Positions 6,658 to 13,031 of a DNA stretch of 23,781 bases are shown in pieces. Both the position numbers and the translations under genes were made by a program. The stretch's first letter is position 1, and every line of letters begins with the position of its first letter. This DNA is from JBBTSQ01 sp039795895 (GTDB lineage: Bacteria; Patescibacteriota; Minisyncoccia; Phycocordibacterales; JBAYGS01), in contig JBDKKW010000012.1 of the NCBI GenBank assembly GCA_039795895.1, positions 1 through 23,781 of the forward strand, read 5' to 3'. The notes under the pieces were generated by a model. It ran no database searches, was not told where the DNA came from, and saw only the letters and a program-made list of their open reading frames with translations.

Positions 6658-8508
6658 TTATCGTCCTTGGATTGCGCGAGTACCAGCACCACCTGCACGA
6701 CCACCGATGTTGCCAAGGAGACTTGGTGCTTGAGTGGCGGTCGCGGTAGTCGTGGTGATGGTGCGTGAGATTATCTTGTCACCTTCTTGTACACCAGAAA
6801 TGATTTCGGTTACCGTGTCGTTTGCAAGTCCGGTTTGGACGTTGTGTTTGATCGGGGTGGCACTTGAAGTGATGCCTGAAGTACTAGTGGTATTTGTCTC
6901 TGTGGTTACACCAGCGAGACTCTCGACATACTGCCCAGAAGCATTTGATTTGATGGCGCTATTTGGGACGATCAAGACATCTTGTCTGACATCAGTAATG
7001 ATCGAAGCACTAGCACTCATACCCGATTTAATTCGGTCATCTTGAGTATCGAGGGTGAGGGTGACGGTGTAAGTCACCACTCCTTGGGTGACGGTGCCGA
7101 TAGTGTCCACTTCGGTTACTTTTGCAGTCATTTCGAGTCCGTCGATAGCATCAAAAGTGAGTGTGGCTTTTTGACCAACTTTTACTTTGGCAGCGTCGAC
7201 TTCGTTGAGTGAGATTTTGACTACTTTTTGAGCAGTAATGAAGGTGCCGATGGTACTTCCTGAAGAAACAGAGTCTCCTTTTTTTACAGTCAGTCTTCCA
7301 AGAGTTCCGTCAAATTGGGCACGAATGTAGTTGTCGGCAAGTTTTTCCTCGGCGTCAATCAATGCGTTTTGTCTCTGGGTGACGGTGAGCTGACTTCCCG
7401 CCACATCGAGAGGATCCGCTCCCGTTTTTGTCTTGGTGAGTGATGCTGTTTTTTCCAAAATAGAGCCGGTGGTGTTGATGAGAGTGTCTTTTGCGCTTTG
7501 AATCGAGGTGATATTTGAAGAAAGACTCAAGAGGTGGGAACTAATCTTGCTAGTGTAGCTATTGAGGTTGTTTTGGTACGCGGTATCAGCAGACGGGAGT
7601 GAGATGTGTTGAGCGACCAATTTATCTTCGACAAAATCGATTAGATTTTTAGTGCTCTTCACTGATTCAGAGATGGTCTTGCTGGTCGTGTACGTGTCAT
7701 TGAGTAGTGTCTCGATCGAGCTGGTTGCTGAAGTGCGATTGACGAGTTTGTATGCGTCAAAGGTTTGATTGTATGCCGTCTTTGCGTCTTGGAATTTTTT
7801 GGCGGCATCGTCACGATAGGTGAGTACGCGACTATCATAATCCTTTACCATATCAGCGTAGGCTGAGATGTTGTCTTGGCCACCGTGCGCGATATTGGTG
7901 TTGTAGAGGATGTCCTGCAACCCTTGCATGGTGGTAGGCAGATCGAGGAAAGTGCTGGCAATGTTACTAAAACTATCATCGTAGGATGAGAGTAAGTTTG
8001 CTTCCGCATTAAGTTTTGCTTGCTTCGCCTGAGCCAAATTGTTTTCAGCTTGGAGGAGGGAGAGGTCGTCTGCCGGTTGAGTTAATTTTTGTAAAGATAG
8101 CTGAGCGCTTTCGAGATTTGCTTTTGCATCGCGCACATTCTTTTCGGCATCACGAGTGTCGATGAGTGCAATGAGTGTGCCTTTTGTTATTGTTTGGCCA
8201 CTTTGTGCACCAAGGTAGACGATGTCCCCTGAGACCTTTGGTTTGATATCAAGCTGTGTCACCCCTTCCACTTGTCCAGTGCCCGTGATTGAGGCGATTA
8301 CGGTACCACGTTCCACGGTGGTAAGTACGTATTGTGGTGCGGTGCTCGGTGCTGTAATCTTTTTTATACCAGTGTAGCCGAGAACGAGCAGTGCTATACA
8401 AACAACAGTGCTAATTACTTTGTGTGTTTTTGCGTACACTTTAAGTGAGCTGACTTTTGGGTGAGAAAGTAGGTTTTTCATTGAGCGCAGGGGTGTTAGC
8501 GGGTCCAT
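6658..8508 (-). CDS. MacA/HlyD-like membrane fusion (adaptor) protein
   Basis: A 616-residue adaptor, longer than typical MacA (about 370). A membrane helix at about 30-49 is followed by a biotinyl-lipoyl-like half-motif (TVERGTVIASITGTGQVEG) and a barrel-type stretch. A very long helical hairpin (about 120-390) contains an inserted region rich in Ser/Thr/Asn. Next come the second lipoyl half (YIRAQFDGTLGRLTVKKGDSVSSGSTIG) and beta-barrel and membrane-proximal domains ending in a Gly-rich tail. The chosen ATG overlaps the upstream gene by 13 nt. An alternative start is the ATG at 8481 (residue 10). Neither has a clear Shine-Dalgarno. It couples the ABC pair to the cell exterior. The long hairpin may span the cell wall in this monoderm-like lineage (inference). 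Confidence 0.88.
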   Translation of the reverse strand: MDPLTPLRSMKNLLSHPKVSSLKVYAKTHKVISTVVCIALLVLGYTGIKKITAPSTAPQYVLTTVERGTVIASITGTGQVEGVTQLDIKPKVSGDIVYLGAQSGQTITKGTLIALIDTRDAEKNVRDAKANLESAQLSLQKLTQPADDLSLLQAENNLAQAKQAKLNAEANLLSSYDDSFSNIASTFLDLPTTMQGLQDILYNTNIAHGGQDNISAYADMVKDYDSRVLTYRDDAAKKFQDAKTAYNQTFDAYKLVNRTSATSSIETLLNDTYTTSKTISESVKSTKNLIDFVEDKLVAQHISLPSADTAYQNNLNSYTSKISSHLLSLSSNITSIQSAKDTLINTTGSILEKTASLTKTKTGADPLDVAGSQLTVTQRQNALIDAEEKLADNYIRAQFDGTLGRLTVKKGDSVSSGSTIGTFITAQKVVKISLNEVDAAKVKVGQKATLTFDAIDGLEMTAKVTEVDTIGTVTQGVVTYTVTLTLDTQDDRIKSGMSASASIITDVRQDVLIVPNSAIKSNASGQYVESLAGVTTETNTTSTSGITSSATPIKHNVQTGLANDTVTEIISGVQEGDKIISRTITTTTATATQAPSLLGNIGGRAGGAGTRAIQGR

Positions 8509-9014
8509 TGCATCATGGGCATTGTTCTTATAGTTGAGGTCGCGAGGTCGGGAAGGATACGGATGAGCGTTGCTTCTATTGTGCCGTCAGTTGTGGGTGT
8601 GCCGAGCACCATCACTTCACTACCAACACTCAAGTTGGTGGTGGTTGCGGTATCGCGAAATTGCTTGATGAGAGTCTTGTTGTTTACGGTGATCACTTTT
8701 TCCACAGAATCTTTGCCTTCTAGTACAAAAGTAGGTAGATCAACTTTAACGATTTTTCCGATTGCGCCGTGTGCGTTCATCATACCGCCTTTCACAAAAT
8801 CATTTTTACTAAAAAAGCGTCCGCTGTGCATACCACCATCAAAGAGCTGATGATAGTTGTCACCAAATCGGTACGCAAACGATGCTTTATGAAAACCAAC
8901 AAAGACCCCCGCCTCAAAAGTCAGAGCGAGCAAGATGCAGGCAACAAGCACACAAATAATCTTGGTGATACTTTTTGATTCTGACATTTTTTTGATTGAT
9001 TTGATGAGTTCCAT
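8496..9014 (-). CDS. Membrane-anchored DUF5666-type protein (upstream of the adaptor)
   Basis: A 172-residue protein with an N-terminal helix (about 17-40), then a His/Phe/Met/Gly-rich segment (YHQLFDGGMHSGRFFSKNDFVKGGMMNAHG) and one DUF5666-like beta domain (about 83-160; AIGKIVKVDLPTFVLEG, later LSVGSEVMVLGTPTTDGTI). The C-terminus ends MPMMQWTR. The Met/His content could suit metal binding, but that is speculation. It overlaps the adaptor gene by 13 nt and is paralogous to the protein at 4298-4699, so two copies bracket the exporter. Confidence 0.72.
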   Translation of the reverse strand: MELIKSIKKMSESKSITKIICVLVACILLALTFEAGVFVGFHKASFAYRFGDNYHQLFDGGMHSGRFFSKNDFVKGGMMNAHGAIGKIVKVDLPTFVLEGKDSVEKVITVNNKTLIKQFRDTATTTNLSVGSEVMVLGTPTTDGTIEATLIRILPDLATSTIRTMPMMQWTR

Positions 9015-9033
9015 ATGAGTGTATTAGAGATGA

Positions 9034-9432
9034 TTAAGCAGTACGTATTTTTTGTAGTGAGAAGAGATAGTGACTCGAGGCTTTGAGTGTGCTCATGCCG
9101 ATCACAAGGGTCGAGGCGAGCGCGCTAATACTAAGAAGAGGGGCTGATTCTCCGAGAGAAAGTAGGAGTTCTTTCCAGTAGGTGAGTGCCAGTGATCCAT
9201 CTGAGAGAATAAGTGAGAGATAGCTTCCAAATTCAGACTGAGTCCACTCGGTACTTGCAAATTGGTATGCAGGAATCAGGAGTGCGAGGGAGGCGATAGC
9301 GCCAATACTTTGAGCGATGAGATGAATTCGAATACTGCGTACCTCAAGCTCTCTGATTCGTGCGGTGATTCTCGTCTGTAGCCCCTTTGGTGGATTAACT
9401 AGGGGTACTCTTTGTATGATATTTTTGGACAT
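9034..9432 (-). CDS. Two-TM membrane protein next to the ECF sigma gene (candidate anti-sigma)
   Basis: A 132-residue protein read from the ATG at 9432. A longer frame from 9465 exists, but its start lies inside a 13-bp hairpin and has no ribosome site. After a soluble N-terminus (RVPLVNPPKGLQTRITARIREL) come two helices (about 38-58 and 100-120) and a basic tail. The PPxGLxxRIxARI text resembles the membrane-proximal part of anti-sigma factors, but there is no HxxxCxxC zinc motif. The position directly after an ECF sigma gene makes a regulator of that sigma factor the natural guess. A TATACC box 11 nt before the ATG suggests an extra, nearly leaderless promoter. Confidence 0.6.
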   Translation of the reverse strand: MSKNIIQRVPLVNPPKGLQTRITARIRELEVRSIRIHLIAQSIGAIASLALLIPAYQFASTEWTQSEFGSYLSLILSDGSLALTYWKELLLSLGESAPLLSISALASTLVIGMSTLKASSHYLFSLQKIRTA

Positions 9433-9451
9433 AGTGTATATGGGGTATACG

Positions 9452-9483
9452 AGTCCGGAGTGCATGTTGGTGCACTCCGGACT
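9452..9483. promoter_or_regulatory. Perfect 13-bp palindrome between sigma and putative anti-sigma genes
   Basis: AGTCCGGAGTGCA at 9452-9464 is the exact reverse complement of 9471-9483, with a 6-nt spacer. There is no T run on the minus side. It abuts a TATACC box (9444-9449, minus) that precedes the ATG at 9432. It may be an operator in the -35 region, or an attenuator or RNA-processing hairpin. Confidence 0.6.
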
Positions 9484-9563
9484 TTGGTGTATATGATGCT
9501 TTGCAATTGACGCAACGACCTGCGTAGGAGCGAGCGCTCCTCACGAATATACGTACTACAAGG

Positions 9564-10136
9564 CTACCTTGGTGCAGAGTACTTCTTTTTGAGGTTTAGT
9601 AGTGCGCGTCGGTGTCGACTTTTTACTGTATTTGGTGAGGTGGTGAGGACGGCACCAATCTCTTCGAAGGTAAGATTGTGGTGATAGTGCATAAGAAGTA
9701 TTTCTCGGTCCATAGGGGAGATACGCTCGAGTAATTTTTCAATCTGTTGCGCATCCATTGTGCGAGAAAGTGTTTCTTCTATGTCGGGAGTGGGATCTGC
9801 TAGGGTATCGGTGAGGATGTTGGCACCGTCAGCATCTTCAAATGCAGAAAAAGCGATGTGCTTTTTTTGTCTCAGAAAATCGATGGTGGTATTTCGAGCA
9901 ATTCGGAATAGCCATGTCTTAAAAGAAGCTTCTTTCGGATTGTAATGATCAATCTTTTTCCATACTTTTACAAATGTCTCCTGAGTCAGATCTTCGGCAC
10001 TTTCAGTTTCAAGTGTGAGGCGGTAAATAAAATTGTATACCGGTTTGATATGACGCGAGAGTATGACAGAGAATGCTTCAGGATAATCACCTGTGCGAAA
10101 GCGAGCTATGAGTTCTTGATCGGTTGTATGTTCCAT
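9564..10136 (-). CDS. ECF-type RNA polymerase sigma factor
   Basis: This 190-residue sigma-70 family group 4 factor is read from the ATG at 10136, which has a good Shine-Dalgarno (GAGGGG, 8-nt spacer). A GTG 45 nt upstream is less likely. Region 2 (about 20-90) includes YNFIYRLTLETESAEDLTQETFVKVWKKID and FKTWLFRIARNTTIDFLRQKK. Region 4 (about 128-185) includes ISPMDREILLMHYHHNLTFEEIGAVLTTSPNTVKSRHRRAL, with its helix-turn-helix. It heads the minus-strand gene run leading into the MacAB-like exporter and probably controls it. The divergent gene at 10223 may belong to the same regulon. The Shine-Dalgarno lies in a small hairpin (10147-10164). Confidence 0.93.
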   Translation of the reverse strand: MEHTTDQELIARFRTGDYPEAFSVILSRHIKPVYNFIYRLTLETESAEDLTQETFVKVWKKIDHYNPKEASFKTWLFRIARNTTIDFLRQKKHIAFSAFEDADGANILTDTLADPTPDIEETLSRTMDAQQIEKLLERISPMDREILLMHYHHNLTFEEIGAVLTTSPNTVKSRHRRALLNLKKKYSAPR

Positions 10137-10146
10137 TGCGGTGACC

Positions 10147-10164
10147 CCTCTATCTTTACAGAGG
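10147..10164 (-). promoter_or_regulatory. Hairpin sequestering the Shine-Dalgarno of the ECF sigma gene
   Basis: On the mRNA, CCUCU (10164-10160) can pair with AGAGG (10151-10147) across an 8-nt loop. AGAGG is the first part of the GAGGGG ribosome site that serves the ATG at 10136. Five pairs are weak, so the structure could open with heat or protein binding. Confidence 0.4.
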
Positions 10165-10222
10165 AACGGACAAAAGTACACTCCCTCGCTTTTTTTGATT
10201 TAATATGGTACAAATAGGACCT

Positions 10223-11143
10223 ATGAAAACAACCGTTCTAAGTCGTTTTTTGGCTCTTATCTTCAGTGTTTTTGCCTTGTTTTTGAGTGCACACACTGTC
10301 TTGGCTGTCGACACGCTTACTCCTATTGATCCAAAGTCAGTCGGTTCGACACTCGAGGTGCACATTACCGACGACGGTAAGATTGTGTTGCACGGCGCGC
10401 AGATTATTCAGAGTGCGGGCACGACATTTTATGCTCGATCAAACTGGGGAGGCTCTTATATGCGCTGGGTGATTCGTACCGATGAAAATACAAAGGTAAC
10501 GCGTCGTTTTGGTACCGAGACGACCATTGCTGAAATCAAGCCGGGAGATATTGTTTCTGCTGAGGGAGATTTTATGGCAACGTCAGACTCTATCTCGGTG
10601 GTAGCAAAAAAGGTAAAGGATTGGTCACTCGCCTCTGACAAAGTTGAATTTGGTGGGGTGGTGACAACCATTGCTACTTCGTCGACTCAATTTGAAATCA
10701 AAACTTCTGCAGGAAATAGAATTATTATATCGACCACTCCAGATACCTCGATTATTAAAGGTGTGATTGGAATTGGATTTAGCCAGATCAAAGTGGGGGA
10801 CAAGATTACCAATGCGACAGGTGTGTACAATCATGTCTCAAAAGTGTTGAACGCCGATGCTCTGAGGGTGTATCAAGATAAATCAGTCTTCTTGCCACGA
10901 AATTTTGAGGGAACTATTGTGAATATTACCGGCTCAAGTCTTCCTGCAACCATGACAGTGATGATTGGAACCAAGAATTACACGGTTGAGCTTACTGATA
11001 AGACAGAAGTGTTGAATCGTAAAAAAGTAGCGGTCTCACTCAAGCGCTTTTTTGCGGATGACTCAGTGCGACTCTATGGTGCGATTAAGCAAGATAATCT
11101 CACGACGATTACGGCGGAGGTGGTGCGGAATTTGGATCTGTAG
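10223..11143 (+). CDS. Secreted multi-domain DUF5666-type protein, divergent from the ECF sigma gene
   Basis: A 306-residue protein read from the ATG at 10223, preceded by AGGA at 4-nt spacing. The signal peptide is MKTTVLSRFLALIFSVFALFLSAHTVLA. Three beta-rich units follow: about 40-130 with ITDDGKIVLHGAQI and IAEIKPGDIVSAEGDF; about 135-220 with FGGVVTTIATSSTQFEIKTS and IKVGDKITNATGVY; and about 230-300 with FEGTIVNITGSSLPATMTV and SVRLYGAIKQD. The repeated VGD / PGD plus xGxV pattern is that of DUF5666. This is the third such protein in 7 kb. The shared 86-bp intergenic region with the sigma gene suggests co-regulation. Function is unknown. Confidence 0.75.
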   Translation: MKTTVLSRFLALIFSVFALFLSAHTVLAVDTLTPIDPKSVGSTLEVHITDDGKIVLHGAQIIQSAGTTFYARSNWGGSYMRWVIRTDENTKVTRRFGTETTIAEIKPGDIVSAEGDFMATSDSISVVAKKVKDWSLASDKVEFGGVVTTIATSSTQFEIKTSAGNRIIISTTPDTSIIKGVIGIGFSQIKVGDKITNATGVYNHVSKVLNADALRVYQDKSVFLPRNFEGTIVNITGSSLPATMTVMIGTKNYTVELTDKTEVLNRKKVAVSLKRFFADDSVRLYGAIKQDNLTTITAEVVRNLDL

Positions 11144-11144
11144 G

Positions 11145-11179
11145 GAAGTATGAAGTAAAAAGTACTAAGTATAAAGTAT
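11145..11179 (+). repeat. Five tandem NAAGTAN heptamers
   Basis: Five uninterrupted 7-bp units sharing the core AAGTA: gAAGTAt, gAAGTAa, aAAGTAc, tAAGTAt and aAAGTAt. The array begins 1 bp after the stop codon of the DUF5666-type gene and ends 15 bp before a terminator stem. A related array lies at 20765-20785. Confidence 0.85.
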
Positions 11180-11194
11180 TGGGAATCAATAAAC

Positions 11195-11234
11195 AGAAGG
11201 GGGCGTTCGCGTAGCGAACGCCCCCTTCTTGATT
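11195..11234 (+). terminator. Rho-independent terminator
   Basis: A perfect 16-bp stem (11195-11210 with 11214-11229) with a GTA loop, followed by TTCTTGATTTT. It ends transcription of the DUF5666-type gene at 10223. Confidence 0.9.
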
Positions 11235-11260
11235 TTAGACATTAGAAATTTCTGGATGGA

Positions 11261-11266
11261 TATGCT
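11261..11266 (+). promoter_or_regulatory. Putative -10 box of trhO
   Basis: TATGCT ends 11 nt before the ATG at 11278, so a start site 6-7 nt downstream would leave only about 5 nt of leader. There is no Shine-Dalgarno. Confidence 0.45.
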
Positions 11267-11277
11267 ATTCTCATTTT

Positions 11278-12189
11278 ATGAACTCAGGATTTGAAGTCTT
11301 ACTTTTTTATAAGTACGTACCCGTCGAAGACCCGACGGCTTTGATGCTCTCTCAAAAAGAGCTCTGTACCCGCTTGGGTATGACTGGACGTACGATCGTG
11401 GCGCACGAGGGGATCAATGCCACGCTTGAGGGGTCTATTGAGGCTACGACTGAATACGAGCGAGTGATGCGAGCGGACCCACGATTTGCTGACTTGGATA
11501 TTAAGCGAAGTGTGGGTACTGGGAAGCTCTTTCCTCGACTCTCAGTAAAAGTACGAAAAGAAATCGTCTCGAGTTATTGGGGTGAAACTCTTGATCCAAA
11601 GCAGGTGACTGGCAAGCACATCGAGCCAGAAGAATTTGAAAAGATGCGCCTTGAAAATGACGACGTGGTGGTGATTGATATGCGAAATCAATATGAATTT
11701 TTGGTGGGCCATTTCGACGGCTCAGTATTGCCTCCAATGAAGAATTTTCGTGACCTGGCTCAGGTGCTACCTGATTTGGAAAAATACAAAGATAAAAAGG
11801 TGGTTCCTGTCTGTACTGGAGGGATTCGGTGTGAAAAAGCGTCAGGTTTTTTGTTGCAAAATGGATTTAAAAATGTGTACCAGATACACGGGGGAATGGT
11901 GCGGTATCTCGAAAAGTTTCCGTACGGAATGTTTAAGGGTAAGCTCTACGTCTTCGATGGTCGCAACGCTATTGGGTATGGAAAGGGTGGAGAGGGAAAT
12001 GGAGTGGTGGGGCGATGTGGACGATGTCTTGCACCTGCCGAACGATATGTAAATTGTGCCAACCTCGCCTGTCACGATCATTTCATTTGCTGTGAATCTT
12101 GTGAGCCTGATCCTGAAAAAGCATACTGTTCTCATTGTGCAGTAGAATCAGCGACTGTCTCTTCTCCACTCACCACTTCTCAATCGTAG
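11278..12189 (+). CDS. trhO: tRNA uridine-34 5-hydroxylase, rhodanese family (TrhO/YceA)
   Basis: A 303-residue protein of the TrhO (YceA) family, which performs oxygen-dependent hydroxylation of U34 in tRNAs on the way to cmo5U/mo5U. The N-terminal acylphosphatase-like domain (about 5-95) has IVAHEGINATLEGS. The rhodanese domain (about 120-215) has VIDMRNQYEFLVGHFDGS and the active loop CTGGIRCEKAS, with catalytic C179 and C185. The C-terminal cysteine-rich domain (about 245-290, with C247, C250, C260, C265, C271, C272, C275, C284 and C287) is a putative zinc site found in many members. The stop is adjacent to the U-tract end of the predicted minus-strand small RNA. Confidence 0.95.
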   Translation: MNSGFEVLLFYKYVPVEDPTALMLSQKELCTRLGMTGRTIVAHEGINATLEGSIEATTEYERVMRADPRFADLDIKRSVGTGKLFPRLSVKVRKEIVSSYWGETLDPKQVTGKHIEPEEFEKMRLENDDVVVIDMRNQYEFLVGHFDGSVLPPMKNFRDLAQVLPDLEKYKDKKVVPVCTGGIRCEKASGFLLQNGFKNVYQIHGGMVRYLEKFPYGMFKGKLYVFDGRNAIGYGKGGEGNGVVGRCGRCLAPAERYVNCANLACHDHFICCESCEPDPEKAYCSHCAVESATVSSPLTTSQS

Positions 12190-12311
12190 AAAAAAGAAAA
12201 AGCCCGTGTGCTGAATCGATGGAATGCACGCCATCAAAGCAGACACACGGGCCAAGGGCTAACTCGCAAGAGGAGGTTCACGAGATTTCCCTTAAAACAG
12301 AAAACTAATCT
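12190..12311 (-). ncRNA. Predicted free-standing small RNA with an anti-Shine-Dalgarno loop
   Basis: This is a complete minus-strand transcription unit without an ORF. The promoter is TTGCAA-16-TATAGT (12345 to 12318), with TG one base before the -10, so transcription should start near 12311. Hairpin 1 pairs AAGGG (12294-12290) with CCCTT (12258-12254) and, inside, CTCG (12284-12281) with CGAG (12266-12263). Its 14-nt loop contains ACCUCCU (12277-12271), the same heptamer as the bacterial 16S anti-SD. Hairpin 2 pairs GCCCGTGTG (12252-12244 on the minus strand) with 12210-12202, with inner CTG/CAG and GATGG/CCATC pairs. It runs into TTTTTCTTTTTT, a strong terminator. It does not look like SRP RNA, tmRNA or 6S RNA. 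Transcription is inferred, not observed. Confidence 0.65.
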
Positions 12312-12317
12312 GCTGGC

Positions 12318-12345
12318 ACTATACCATAGACTGATTTCTTTGCAA
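12318..12345 (-). promoter_or_regulatory. Promoter of the predicted small RNA
   Basis: TTGCAA (-35) and TATAGT (-10) are separated by 16 bp, with an extended TGG before the -10. It is one of the better sigma-70-like promoters in the window and faces no protein gene. Confidence 0.65.
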
Positions 12346-12412
12346 TAGTGCCGTGGATAAGTCAAAAATATGCCTTGGTATAGAGCTTCTGTCGTAAACC
12401 AGTCATTTCTGT

Positions 12413-12418
12413 TAGAAT
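12413..12418 (+). promoter_or_regulatory. Putative -10 box of the Gmad2 protein gene
   Basis: TAGAAT ends 6 nt before the ATG at 12425, which would give a leaderless mRNA. No clear -35 is seen. Confidence 0.35.
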
Positions 12419-12424
12419 GCCACT

Positions 12425-13021
12425 ATGTCATCGTTTTCAGGTAGAGTGGTGTTGGTTGTGGTGTGTGTGGGTGTCATTGTATGGGGCGCTTTTGTGCTTG
12501 ATTTTGGACATACCGATACGCTTACAACTCCTGCACTCACGTTTGATGCTTGTGTGACTTCGTCAGGACAAGTGTCTGATATATTTCCTCGCACGTGCAC
12601 CACTTCTGATGGTCAGGTGTTGACCGAGTCGATTACCAATGAGACGTCTTTGATTGATACCATTCGCATCACCACACCGCGCCCTGAGATGCGGATCAAG
12701 AGTCCGCTCGTGGTTGAAGGCTTTGCGCGAGGCACTTGGTTTTTTGAAGGATCATTTCCAGTAAAGCTCTTGGATACTCATGGGAAGGTGCTTGCCACTG
12801 TCCCGGCGTATGCTCAAAAGGAGTGGATGACATCAGATTTTGTGCCATTTCGCGCTGAGCTTACCTTTACACAAAAACAAAGTGGTGTAGGTAAATTGAT
12901 TTTGCAAAAGGATAATCCTTCGGGGGATGCGAGTAAGGATCAATCGTTGACGATGCTGGTCCACTTTTTGGGTAAATACAGTGAATCATCTGCTACAATT
13001 GCCACAACCACAAAACAATAA
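12425..13021 (+). CDS. Membrane-anchored protein with Gmad2 immunoglobulin-like domain
   Basis: A 198-residue protein. The N-terminal helix (about 6-25) is followed by a short two-cysteine module (FDACVTSSGQVSDIFPRTC, then TSDGQVLTE), often seen in CPR envelope proteins. A Gmad2-type beta-sandwich (about 77-187) follows, with IRITTPRPEMRIKSPLVVEGFARGTWFFEGSFPVKLLD and VPFRAELTF. Gmad2 domains are thought to bind envelope ligands or stabilise surface proteins. Its stop codon lies 10 bp before the methyltransferase start, but a TACAAT box inside its 3' end may give that gene its own promoter. Confidence 0.8.
   Translation: MSSFSGRVVLVVVCVGVIVWGAFVLDFGHTDTLTTPALTFDACVTSSGQVSDIFPRTCTTSDGQVLTESITNETSLIDTIRITTPRPEMRIKSPLVVEGFARGTWFFEGSFPVKLLDTHGKVLATVPAYAQKEWMTSDFVPFRAELTFTQKQSGVGKLILQKDNPSGDASKDQSLTMLVHFLGKYSESSATIATTTKQ
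12991..12999 (+). promoter_or_regulatory. Putative extended -10 for the methyltransferase gene
   Basis: TGCTACAAT (extended -10) lies in the last codons of the Gmad2 gene. A start near 13006 would leave about 26 nt before the ATG at 13032. Confidence 0.35.
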
Positions 13022-13031
13022 TCTCTATACC

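Noticed and set aside
11145..11179. CRISPR array
   Set aside because: The 7-bp units are contiguous with no spacers, and no cas genes are present.
12190..12311. SRP (4.5S), 6S or tmRNA identity for the small RNA
   Set aside because: There is no GGAA-capped SRP core motif, no long duplex with a central bubble as in 6S, and no tRNA-like end or tag frame as in tmRNA.
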